A stretch of DNA of 64,000 bases from JAWPMT01 sp965267435 (GTDB lineage Bacteria; Bacteroidota; Bacteroidia; Cytophagales; Cyclobacteriaceae), in assembly GCA_965267435.1 (NCBI GenBank), contig OZ253960.1:3286001-3350000 (forward strand), read 5' to 3'. Below, one piece after another: positions 17,325 through 27,900 of this stretch. The position numbers and the translations under genes are program-made. The notes beneath the pieces were generated by a model that did no database searches, was not told the origin of the DNA, and was given only the letters and a program-made list of their open reading frames with translations. The stretch's first letter is position 1. Every line of letters begins with the position of its first letter.

Positions 17325-18998
17325 CTACTTCAATATCTTTTGCAGGATCTTTTCGGTGATCAAATAGGTCGGTCGTATTCCCTCAAGGCCCAGACTGCCT
17401 GAAGCCAGGGTACTTCCCGTTTTTAGAGGGTTGTCAGAAGCGTAATAGGCATAGCACAGTTTCACATCTTCCTTGATGCTCAGCCGAATTTTAGCCGCTG
17501 ATTGGACCGCTTTCTGGTAATGTGCTCCTTCCATCTCAAGCCCGACAGCATTCCACGTGGAAGTGAGGAAGTGGGTAAGAATATCATGGTTTTGCAAGGA
17601 GGTACCAAGCACCGTGATCATAGTACCTTCGAATGCCTGCACCGTCTCTCCTTCAAAGTCCTCTGATGACAGCAGATTGTTGATTGGATAATTGTCAGCT
17701 GTACCTTCAAAAACATGGGCTGTAGGTATCATGATATCACCCTTTTCTCCTTCCAGGATCCCCGCTTTGCCCATGATTGACACAGATGCCACATTCAGTG
17801 GGTGGATTTCTTCTCCTCGTTCGTAGGGTTTTAGCAGTTCGTCAAGACACTCATAGGCCTGCTCGCCGAAGGCGTAATCCATGACGACAACTACAGGTTG
17901 ATCTCCTGCGAGACTTGAGATCCCCAAAGAGGCCGGAAGCTTCGAGGGATCCACCTGGGTGATATCCATGATCTGCACAGTCAGGTTAGTGCCTGAGGTG
18001 TCCTGTATCTCACAAAGGCCATGTTGCTGAGCGTATTCCCATATCCTTAGCCGCAATTCATCATTCTCTGATTGTGCCGTGGCAATGGCTAGCTCCTCCA
18101 GCGACTCATAGGGGTTGTCGCTGCCCAAGGCCTCGAATCCATAGAGGGTGTTCAGCACACTATGAAGGTTGGCGCTGATAATGTGGATCGGCCGATCGAT
18201 CCACCCTTGATCATAGATGTACTGCTTGATCTGGTCTGCCCACTTCTCTCCATAGGAGTGATGTCCGACAATATCTCGGAGTTTGCGTGAGAAACTGATC
18301 TGCTTGTCTTGCTTCTCCTTTTCCTCAGCGATGGCCACACGCCCCAGGTGATAGACAATGTGATAAAGGCTATGCTTCACGTTCCCTGCCCGAAATTTCT
18401 CGATGGCTTCCTTGGTCTCATGTAGCGTGCGCCCTATGATATTGCTCAGGTAAACGGAAGCACGTCGCTCATCCACCTCCTTGCCACGGCTTTCGGCATC
18501 TACTACTTCCTCCAGGCGATACCAATCTTCCTGCACATCGCCCTTCGGGTTGATACAGTGATTCTTGATCTTGTTGGCTTCGATGAACAGAAAGGTGAGA
18601 TGGGTGAGTATGTCGTAGATATCACTTCGACCGCGGGTCATCTCGATGTACATCCGATCCTTGTCCACACGATAGCAATTACGGCGCCTCTTCCGGGGAA
18701 CAATCCGTTCATAGCCAGCATCCTCAAAACCTTCGCGGGCGATAAGTTTGATCATTCGGCACTCCTCTATGCCATCGGGCAGCCGCTCCATCACATAGAG
18801 AAGCCCGTCCAGTTCTACACGTTCGGTGTCAGACATGGCACCATAGATCTCAGGATTGAGTACGAGCAAAGACTCGATGAGTGACTTGCCAGAGACACCC
18901 AGCGGCTTGTAACTACCCCGGATGAATAGGTGACGCATGGTGATGTACAATCGCTCGATTGCAGCGCGGGATTCTCTGGTTCTTTTCTTGTCTGCCAT
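17325..18998 (-). CDS. DUF6909-like protein with nucleoside-phosphorylase-like C-terminal half, partner of glutamine synthetase III
   Basis: 557 residues, no signal peptide. The N-terminal ~350 residues are helical and match no named domain I recognise. The C-terminal half (about 366-557) reads like the purine nucleoside phosphorylase superfamily: a Gly-containing strand SIMGKAGILEGEKGDIMIP (406-424; compare the family's GxxGxL...GDxxxP), a strand TMITVLGTSL (459-468), and AVGLEMEGAHY (484-494), which matches the EMEG/DME motif that binds the nucleoside ribose. A late YASDNPL (519-525) sits where an Asp often protonates the base. It starts 5 nt after the glutamine synthetase stop, so the two are co-expressed. 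A role in nitrogen or purine metabolism is an inference. Confidence 0.7.
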   Translation of the reverse strand: MADKKRTRESRAAIERLYITMRHLFIRGSYKPLGVSGKSLIESLLVLNPEIYGAMSDTERVELDGLLYVMERLPDGIEECRMIKLIAREGFEDAGYERIVPRKRRRNCYRVDKDRMYIEMTRGRSDIYDILTHLTFLFIEANKIKNHCINPKGDVQEDWYRLEEVVDAESRGKEVDERRASVYLSNIIGRTLHETKEAIEKFRAGNVKHSLYHIVYHLGRVAIAEEKEKQDKQISFSRKLRDIVGHHSYGEKWADQIKQYIYDQGWIDRPIHIISANLHSVLNTLYGFEALGSDNPYESLEELAIATAQSENDELRLRIWEYAQQHGLCEIQDTSGTNLTVQIMDITQVDPSKLPASLGISSLAGDQPVVVVMDYAFGEQAYECLDELLKPYERGEEIHPLNVASVSIMGKAGILEGEKGDIMIPTAHVFEGTADNYPINNLLSSEDFEGETVQAFEGTMITVLGTSLQNHDILTHFLTSTWNAVGLEMEGAHYQKAVQSAAKIRLSIKEDVKLCYAYYASDNPLKTGSTLASGSLGLEGIRPTYLITEKILQKILK

Positions 18999-19003
18999 TT
19001 GAG

Positions 19004-21169
19004 TTATCTTAAAAACAGAAGTTCTCGGTACTTGATCAACGGCCAGTCCTCGTCATCGATCATCTGTTCCAGTTTATCTACCTGGTAGCGGATATCTTCA
19101 AAGTATTGCTCTTTGATGTCATCACAGTAGGCAATAGCGCGATCCCGGGTATCTGCGATCTTATTCGCCTTCTTCCTTGCCTCCCTCATCGCTTCGCACC
19201 GTTCCCTCAGTGTGGAGATATGGTTGGAAAGCGTGGTGATGTTTTCCACCACATCAGTCGTATCTACACCCAGTTCCTTCAAGCCTCTCGCGTTCTCTAT
19301 CAGCTTATTTTGATAGCTGATTGCCGTCGGGATCACATGATTGATCGCCAGGTCGGCCACCAGGCGCGACTCTATTTGCACTTTCATGATGTAGTTTCCC
19401 AGCATGATCTCATGCCGGGCCTCGATCTCCTTTCCGGTCATGATCCCCAGACGTGAGAAGAGCGCCGTGGCACTGTCACTTTTATAGAAGTCTAAAGCCC
19501 TGGGGGTGTCTTTGACATTGGATAGCTTTCGCTTTGCCGCCTCCTGTACCCATTTATCAGAGTATCCGTCACCCTCAAAGCGTATGGCTCTTGACGACTG
19601 TATGTACCCACGCAATACATCAATCATTGCCAGCCGCTTGTCTTCGTCATCATTGCTGATCCGCTTTTGCACCTCATCGTGAAAGTCGTTGAGCTGATCC
19701 GCGACGATGGCATTGAGCACCGTCATCGGGTTGCTGACATTAGCATCTCCACCGACTGCACGGAACTCAAACTTGTTGCCGGTGAATGCAAACGGCGACG
19801 TCCTGTTCCTGTCCGTATTGTCTACAATGATCTCCGGTATCTGATCGATCCCGAGTTTCATGTACAGGTTGTCACCTTTCTTGATAACCACATTGCCATT
19901 CTTCTCCAGCTCCTCCAGTACTTGTGTCAGCTTCGACCCGACAAATACCGAAATGATAGCCGGAGGCGCTTCATTGGCACCCAGTCGATAGTCGTTGCCA
20001 GCAGAAGCCACCGAAGCACGCAAGAGGTCCGCGTGCTCATGCACAGCCTTGATCGTCACCGCAAAAAACGTGAGGAACATAAGGTTGTCGCGGGCACTGC
20101 TGGTCGTCTGAAAAAGATTGACTCCCGTGTCCGTGACCAATGACCAGTTGTTGTGTTTGCCGTTGCCGTTGAGCTTGGCAAAAGGCTTCTCGTGAAACAG
20201 TATTTTTAGTCGGTGCCGCTGAGCGACACGCTCCATCAGGTCCTTCAGCAGCTGGTTTTGATCGGTGGCTACATTGACCTTGTCAAACATCGGCGCTACC
20301 TCAAATTGTGACGGGGCCACTTCGTTGTGCCTTGTCCGTACCGGTATTCCCAGCCGGTGGGCTTGCACCTCAAAATCCCTCATGAAGTTGTAGATACGGC
20401 TCGGTATCGCTCCAAAATAGTGGTCATCCAACTGCTGCCCACGGGCGGGATCATGCCCAAAAACAGTGCGCCCCGCCATCACCAGGTCTGGCCGCGCAGA
20501 AAACAAAGCTTCGTCGACCACGAAGTATTCCTGCTCCCAGCCCAGCATGGCGTGCACTTTGGTAATGTTTCTATCAAAGAACTTGCAGACGCGTGTGGCG
20601 GCTTTGTCGACGGCCTCAATGGCCTTGAGGAGCGGCGCCTTATAGTCAAGCGCTTCCCCAGTGTAAGAGACAAAAACCGTCGGGATACAAAGGGTGTTGC
20701 GGTAGATGTACATCGGTGACGATGGATCCCATGCGGTATAGCCTCGTGCCTCAAATGTGCTTCGGATTCCTCCGCTGGGGAAGGAGGAGGCATCTGGCTC
20801 TTGCTGTACGAGGTCCGTCCCTTTGAAGTCCTCGATACCCTTACGGGGATCGAAAAAGGCATCGTGCTTCTCGGCTGTCGATCCAGTCAAAGGCTGAAAC
20901 CAATGTGTGAAATGGGTCGCCCCTTTGGTCATTGCCCAGTTCCTGACAGCGGCGGCAATGGCGTCGGCTGTCTCGGGATCAATCTTTTTGCGCTTACGAA
21001 TGGCATAGTTCACTTTGTCAAATACCTGCGGAGACAGCACCCGACGCATCTCTTCTATATCGAAGGCCAACTCACCGAAATAATCCGAGATCTTGTTGGA
21101 AGGTAGTTCGACTGGTACGGGCTCCCGACTATTGACAATCGCTAGTGCGTGAGATCTAATTTTTGCCAT
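19004..21169 (-). CDS. glnN: Glutamine synthetase type III
   Basis: 721 residues, the usual size of the GSIII class found in Bacteroidota and cyanobacteria and much longer than GSI. It makes glutamine from glutamate, ammonia and ATP in the cytoplasm. Visible GSIII signatures are THFTHWFQPLTGSTAEKHD (85-103), GWEQEYFVVD (metal/Glu site), RTRHNEVAPSQFEVAP, NGNGKHNNWSL, and the ATP-grasp-like FEFRAVGGDANVSNP. The long helical C-terminal tail (about 600-720) is typical of GSIII. First gene of a two-gene operon with the phosphorylase-like protein. The upstream leader has TAATTTG, one base short of the -7 consensus. No PII or ammonium transporter gene is adjacent. Confidence 0.95.
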   Translation of the reverse strand: MAKIRSHALAIVNSREPVPVELPSNKISDYFGELAFDIEEMRRVLSPQVFDKVNYAIRKRKKIDPETADAIAAAVRNWAMTKGATHFTHWFQPLTGSTAEKHDAFFDPRKGIEDFKGTDLVQQEPDASSFPSGGIRSTFEARGYTAWDPSSPMYIYRNTLCIPTVFVSYTGEALDYKAPLLKAIEAVDKAATRVCKFFDRNITKVHAMLGWEQEYFVVDEALFSARPDLVMAGRTVFGHDPARGQQLDDHYFGAIPSRIYNFMRDFEVQAHRLGIPVRTRHNEVAPSQFEVAPMFDKVNVATDQNQLLKDLMERVAQRHRLKILFHEKPFAKLNGNGKHNNWSLVTDTGVNLFQTTSSARDNLMFLTFFAVTIKAVHEHADLLRASVASAGNDYRLGANEAPPAIISVFVGSKLTQVLEELEKNGNVVIKKGDNLYMKLGIDQIPEIIVDNTDRNRTSPFAFTGNKFEFRAVGGDANVSNPMTVLNAIVADQLNDFHDEVQKRISNDDEDKRLAMIDVLRGYIQSSRAIRFEGDGYSDKWVQEAAKRKLSNVKDTPRALDFYKSDSATALFSRLGIMTGKEIEARHEIMLGNYIMKVQIESRLVADLAINHVIPTAISYQNKLIENARGLKELGVDTTDVVENITTLSNHISTLRERCEAMREARKKANKIADTRDRAIAYCDDIKEQYFEDIRYQVDKLEQMIDDEDWPLIKYRELLFLR

Positions 21170-21243
21170 AGATTTTTCATTGCTTTCAAATTAGGTGAAT
21201 TTAGGACTTCACTCAGTGATTGCCCAAGGAATTGGGCCTAAGC

Positions 21244-21933
21244 ATGCATCATTTCTTTAAATCAGACCTTGAGAAAAACAATACCTTGGCGGATGAGGAA
21301 TTCCAACACTGCGTGCAGGTACTGAGGCATCAGATGGGTGATACGATTGCCCTCAGCAATGGACAAGGGCTCCTGGCAACGGCCAGAATCAAGGTGATCA
21401 CCAAGAGATCACTGGATTTCGAAATACTCGAATACGCCAAAATTGCAAAGAAGAATTTCAAAATCCACCTGTTTATCAGCCCAACAAAGCAATCAGAACG
21501 AATGGAATGGCTGATCGAAAAGGCTGCCGAAATGCAAGTAGATGACATCACATTCCTGGTCACTGAAAATTCCGAACGGCGTAAACTTCGTCTCGACAGA
21601 CTACAAAAGAAGACTATCAGCGCGTTGAAGCAGTCCAAAGGTGCCTACCTCACCAATCTGCACGAGCTTATGTCCTTTCAAGACAGTCTCAATGTTGAAG
21701 CAACGAAATTCATCGCTTATCTCGGTTCAGATCTACCGCATGTATCTGAAGTGATACCCCCTGCTACAAGCGTTGGGCTTTTCATTGGACCGGAGGGTGA
21801 CTTCAGTCCTGAGGAAATTGAAAAGGCGCTAAGCCATGGCGCCCAGGGGATCAGCCTTGGCCAATCGGTGCTAAGGACAGAGACCGCAGGCATGCTCGTA
21901 TGCCACGCGGTCAACCTTCTGAACAAATTCTGA
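21244..21933 (+). CDS. rsmE: 16S rRNA m3U1498 methyltransferase RsmE
   Basis: 229 residues, the normal RsmE length. It methylates N3 of U1498 in 16S rRNA of the 30S subunit using SAM. An N-terminal PUA-like domain (HHFFKSD, EEFQHCVQVLRHQMGD) precedes a SPOUT knot domain with ISPTKQSERMEWLIEKAAEM, FIGPEGDFSPEEI and SLGQSVLRTETAGM, the last two forming the SAM-binding knot. ATG 21244 is chosen because it starts at the conserved MHHFF; the TTG at 21220 adds a weak leader. Its TGA stop is directly adjacent to the stop codon of the convergent giant gene. Confidence 0.95.
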   Translation: MHHFFKSDLEKNNTLADEEFQHCVQVLRHQMGDTIALSNGQGLLATARIKVITKRSLDFEILEYAKIAKKNFKIHLFISPTKQSERMEWLIEKAAEMQVDDITFLVTENSERRKLRLDRLQKKTISALKQSKGAYLTNLHELMSFQDSLNVEATKFIAYLGSDLPHVSEVIPPATSVGLFIGPEGDFSPEEIEKALSHGAQGISLGQSVLRTETAGMLVCHAVNLLNKF

Positions 21934-24900
21934 CTATCGGATAATAAGGCGCTCAAAATGGCGCTGGCCGTCGTGGATGACGTATACCACATAGGTCCCT
22001 CCCACGGCCCACGTTGGGAAGTGCAGCTCTTGCTCAAAAGTGCCACTACCATTGGCCGCACCAGCCATGGAATGTGTCTCTCGCCCATCCATCGCAACGA
22101 CCTTCACCTTCACAGTCGTTCCCGGCACCAAACCAGTCACTTGTACCTTACAGCCCTGATTGATCGTTGCGGGGTTGGGGAAGACCGCAATTTCCGCCTC
22201 CGTCGGGCTGTTGTAGTCGTACTCCACCATCACAAGATTGCTATAGGTGAATTGGCCATCGAAATCAGTTTGCTTGAGACGGTAGTAACTCACTCCCGGT
22301 ATTGGCGCCTCATCGACGAACTGGTAGTGCAATATTTCCTCACTATCACCTGCGCCATCTACCATGCCTATTTCTTCGAAGTGCTCCCAGTCGTAAGTGC
22401 GTTCTATGGTGAAGTAGTCGTTGTTGTGCTCCGAGGCCGTCGACCACGATACGATGACAGTTTCGTCATCTACCCGGGCTTCAAATGTCAGCAGCTCGAT
22501 AGGTAGAGGTGATCCACTGCCTGTCGCCGTATAGTCGCTAAATGCCCCAAGTCCTGTCATCGTCACGGTATTGGTAGCATCGTTCGTAGAGCCTGTGACC
22601 AGGGTGGCTCCAGATGTGAATTTTGCCCCTTCAAAATCGGCCTCATCAGCCCGCATAATGTCGTCATCTGTGTAGGTGAAACTGACGTCGTAGTCAATGG
22701 CTCCTGAAATACCAGTTTGGGTCAAAGTCCAGTATCTGCTGATGGCAACATCAGTTACCTGAGGGTGAATGATATCTCTCAAATTGAGGAACACCTGCGC
22801 AGAGGCCAGTGTTGCCGAATTTAGGGTGAATGTAAAAGGGGAATACTCATCATCATCACCAACGGGGAAAGTGTAGGAACCGGTTGCCGGCACGACTCTG
22901 TTAATCAATCCAGAGTTGTCCGCCTGTATGTAGGACGTAGCACCACCACCGGAAATCGTAACACCTGATGACAGGGTAAGGTCATGGGACCCCAGTACCA
23001 GGTCACCAGCAATGAGGGTCAGGCTGTTGTCTATCTGAATCTCACGAGACAGAATAATGTCGCCAGCGGGCTTGTTTACAACCAGGTCATGGAAGACCTC
23101 AGTCGCCGAAGAGGAGATCGTTTGGTCCGTAGACCCGATGAAACGTACAGTGCCACTGTGTTGGTTGAACGTCCCGCTATTCGACCAATTTCCGGTCACA
23201 TCAATCTGATAGTTGGCTAGCGTGACATCAAGGGTTATAGCAGCATTGGAAATGTCTAAGTCACCGGATACTACAATAGGTCCAGATAGGGATTTCGAGC
23301 CACTTCCTGTGAATTGAATATCACCGTATGTTCCGGACGTTACGCACTGGGTGGAGGTAGCAGCATACCTTACAACGCTGCCAGCATCGGTCGCATCAAA
23401 AGTACCTGCTCCTGATATGCAGCCATCATCCAGCGTCAGCGTGTGTCCATTGAGATCAAGGCTCGCCCCCGTTCCGATCACCAGACTTCCGAGTGTCATA
23501 TCTGCCGTGAGATTCATCGCATCTCCATCGGCAATAACTGCGGTCTGGCCACTCCCTGGAGTGACTCCAGCAAACCAATTGGCTGGATGGTTGAAATCGC
23601 CACTGACAATAGTGACATATTCGATAGAAACAATCGTGACGTAGGTCGTTCCACTCACGTCGATCCCGGAGGCAGAATAAAGTGTGCCAGAGATGTTGGA
23701 CAGAGGCACATAGCTGGCACCGCTTGTGAAGTCACCGTCGCCATCCAATACCAGCGCGTAGGAATCAAACCCTGTAGAAGTTGCTGGCAGGCTTGCGATA
23801 TCCACCGTGAGGGTGAACGTCCCAATATCTCCAGTCTCCTCGAATACCCACTCCTGAGGAATTCGCTGTGTCGCAATGTTGGGCACATTTGCGCTGGAAG
23901 TCCAATCAGCGAAGCCGGCATTATCATGGCCATATAGCATGTAGTCGCCATCGCTCAATGCCAGCGGATTGGTCACCGAGATGATACCTGCCGTCGCTCC
24001 CGAATGGAAGTTGGCAATATCCTCCTGTCCGACACCTGCCACATCGTAGCCATGTGTGGCGTCACTGGAGAATTTATCATTGGAAATCGAGATGCCGTAC
24101 TTCGAACTGAGGTAGTTCTCAATGAGAATTCTCTGCGCGCTGTTGAGTACTTTGTTGTAGACCGCTACCTCTGCAATGTCACCGTCAAAGTCTCTGGCAT
24201 TTTGCCAATTGCCATTGATACCATCTTGCTCAGCCCCGATAGCCAATGTTCCTCCTGAGGTGAAATAGTCGCCTGTTGCGTGGGTACCACTGGCTGCAGC
24301 AGTTCCGTTCTTATAAACCGTATAGGCCCCGTCGCTGCTCTGCCACGTTCGAATGTCAATGTTCCAGTTGCCATCGTTGAATACCACATTCGGAGTTTCA
24401 TTGCCTCCAGCTACGGTGAATCGCCCATTTTGCTGTCGGTCCTGTCTCCAATCGTCATCATCAGCGCTACTTGCATACGAGAAGGTCGTACCATCATCCT
24501 CTGTGGTATTGAACACCGCGATGGTGGTGATGGCAGTCGATGGGAAATCACTCATATTAGTCTTCACCAGACGTTCGCTGTTGCCATTGAATCGTATCAC
24601 TGGTCGGCCATTCACTTCATTCGTTTCGTACGAAGGATTGCCGCCCCTGACAAAGTCATTCGCGTTTCCACTGGCGTCCTCCCAGGTATTGATTGTGGTC
24701 CCGTCTCCAAGTCCTGTGATGTCCTCAGCATCCAGCCAGGCGACAAGGATCCCCTGATCCCCAACGCCACCCGGTCCGGTGATTCCGTCAGTATCGTTGT
24801 CGAGAATTGTGAATGTATGGGTCGTTGGAGCTGTAACTGTCGCGCCCGTAGCACCCGTTAGCGTAACGGTGAAGTTTTCACCCGGCTCCACATCCGAGTC

Positions 24901-27900
24901 ATCGATAATTACTGGCTGAATGTATCCAGTGGTACTTCCTGCACTGATGACCACAGTCCCCGCGATGAGATTGTGATCCACCGCGCCTCCAGTAGCTGTT
25001 CCATCAGCAACTGTGTAATCGACGCCGACATCCTGCCCGGCCGCAGAAGAAAGGGTCACTTCGATGGAACCCGGGGACGACGCTTCAGACCCCGTACTGC
25101 TGGCCGAGGTAAAGGAAACCGTGGGCGCCGTATCGTTGTCAGTTATCGTGTAGGTGAAAGTATTCAGCGTAGGCGACAAGTTGGCGTTGACAGGATTGCT
25201 AATCGTGATAGTGACCGTCTCCCCGGCCTCCGCCAAGGCATCATCCACTACGACCAATCCACGTGTAATATTTTCAAATCCTGCGGCTATTGTTGCTGTG
25301 CCATCAGCCAAGGTATAGTCTGTACCTCCGCCAGTTGCAGTCCCTGTAACCGTATAGTCGACAGACGTGGCATTCACAGCATCTATCTGCGCAGCACTTT
25401 CCAGCTGGAAAGTGATAGTGATGGGCGAAGTGGCTTCATCACCCGTGGTACTGGCGCCGACCACCTCCACGCGCCTCGGAGAATCATCGTCATTGATCGT
25501 CAGCGTGTGTGTGAGGACAGAACCGAGAGAAATACCCGAAGATGGGTTGGAAAGAGTAATTGCCACGGTCTCGTCCGACTCAATATCGGAGTCATTGATC
25601 AGTGTGACGAAAATATCCTGTGTAATATTCCCCGGATTGAAGACCAGGGTCCCGGCGCTGAGCGTATAATCTGTCCCCGAACCGGTTGCAGAACCAGCAG
25701 TGACTGCGTAGTCAACAGTCTCCGTATCTGCTGCCGCAAAACTCAATGACACTTCGATAGAAGCGGGGCCATTTGGCTCGAAAATATTGGACGCCGAGGC
25801 GCTGAACTCTGCGGTGCGTCGCAAGACACCAAATGATACGTAGCTACCATCAGGAATGTCGAGGTTGTCGGCACTGAACTCAGGCCCGGACCAGGGGGAC
25901 AATACATGGACGGCGGCATCATTGGCAAAGTCGCCATCCGCGTCGACCATTACGACAAAGTCATTGAAATTACTTGGCCTGGCCGCAAATAAGCTGGTAT
26001 CGACAGTAATCGACACCGTGCCCACGTCATTCGTGCGATCAAAAATCCACTCCCTCTCGATTCGCTGGATATTGGTGCCACTGTTGGGTGCATCCACCGT
26101 GGTCCAACTGTTTACAGCCCCATTGTCATGACCGAAGATCAAATACTCGTTTGTGCCATCGAGACCAGAAGGATTGCTCACGGTCAAGATGGACGCCGAG
26201 TTGGCCGCGGGATGCTCATTGTCGGCGCTGGCTCGCCCAATTCCAGCCACATCATAACTGTGCGTGGTCTCAAAACCATATCGGTCGTTGGCGATCGTGA
26301 ATTCGCCTCTGTACTTTGCCGCCAGGTAGTTCTCAACGATGATCCTTTGGGCATCATTGAGGACCATGTTGTAAATAACCACTTCGGCCAGATCGCCATC
26401 GAAGTCCTGGTTATTGTCATAACCTCCGCCTTGATTGTCCTGCTCGGCTCCAATCACCAGTGTTCCGCCAGTGCCTATTGTTGTACCCATCTCATGAGTG
26501 CCTGAGCCTTCCAAGGTACCATCCTTGTATATCTCCCACTCCCCGTCGGAAGTGCGCCAAGTGTGTACGTCGATGTGCCACTGGTTGTCATTGAATACCA
26601 CATCGGGGTTGGGATCGTGGATGTTGCCATCAATAGAGAATCGACCACTCTGCTGACGATCCTGGAAGTAAGAATTGTCTTCCGATGACGTAGCGTATGA
26701 CAAGGTGGTTCCGTCGTCCTCATTGGTCTTGAGCAATGTGATCGTCGTTATCGCAGTGGAAGGGAAAAAATTAGTGTTATTGAGCTCCACACGATCATTG
26801 TTGCTATCGCCGAACCGAACCACGGGATAACCATTGATTTCGTTGTCAACCCAATTGGGGCGATTACCACCGTCTACCGTCATATCGCGATTACCTCCTG
26901 ATGCATCTGGCCATCCAGCTGTGATGTCATTACCACTAGTAATACCTGTGATATTGTCCGCTTTCAGCCATATCATGATGTTGCCAGACTCTCCGACCCC
27001 TCCAGGGCCAGTAATACCATCATTGTCGTTATCAGCAATCGTGAAAGTGGTCACAGTAATCTGGCTGGTCAAATCTGCCCCGACCGCGTTGGTGAGGGTA
27101 ACCGTAAAGTCTTCTCCTGATTCAGTCTCCCCATCATCGACGATTACTGGTTGGATGAAGCCTGAAGTGGCCCCAGCAGAGATCGTAAGGGTACCATCGG
27201 CTATATTGTAATCGACGTTGCCATTCACAGCTGTGCCGTCGGCGACCGCATAATCCACAGTCACATCTTGACCCGAAACGGATGATAGCTGGACTTCAAT
27301 ATTGGCGGGACTTGAACCTTCCGAACCACTCGTTAGTGCACTGGCGAATGAGATCGTCGGCGGGTCATCGTCATCAAGAATGGTGTAGGTATACTCATTC
27401 ATGGATGTCGCCAGATTGGAGTTGATTGGATTGGTTAGCGTGACAATGATCGTCTCATCTACTTCATCCAAGGCATCCTGGCTTATGGGAATATCCACGG
27501 TCGTGCTGCCATCACCCGCAGGAACAGTAGCTGTACCCGCTGCAAGGACGTAATCTTCTCCTCCACCAGTGGCCGTTCCAGTGACCAGATAATCAGCGGT
27601 TGTCGGATTTACCACATCGATGGGATCGCTCGCGTCGGTTGATGTTAGTTCGATCGTCAGTGTGACGGGGCTCACCGATTCATTGCCCGATGAGGCGGTG
27701 GCGTCAAAGCCTATTCGACGGGTGTTGTCATCATCGAGAATTGAAAAGGTGTGAACAGTGTTGGCCCCCAGGTTGACTCCGGAACTGGGGTTCGAAAGTG
27801 TGAGAATGATGGTCTCCGAGTTCTCGAGTACGACGTCGTTTGTAAGTGGAATATTAATGAGGCCCGAAGAGTTACCTGAAGTAATGGTCAAAGTGCCATC

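Noticed and set aside
21170..21243. Glutamine riboswitch or PII-type control upstream of glnN
   Set aside because: The 74-nt gap shows no riboswitch-like fold, and no PII gene is present; only a near-consensus -7 box was seen.
24973..25749. 258-codon plus-strand ORF inside the giant gene, and similar ones at 24280, 27994, 29002 and 30295
   Set aside because: They mirror the Calx-beta/LamG-like repeats on the opposite strand, recur at equivalent positions of several units, and have Cys/Arg-rich composition without domains.
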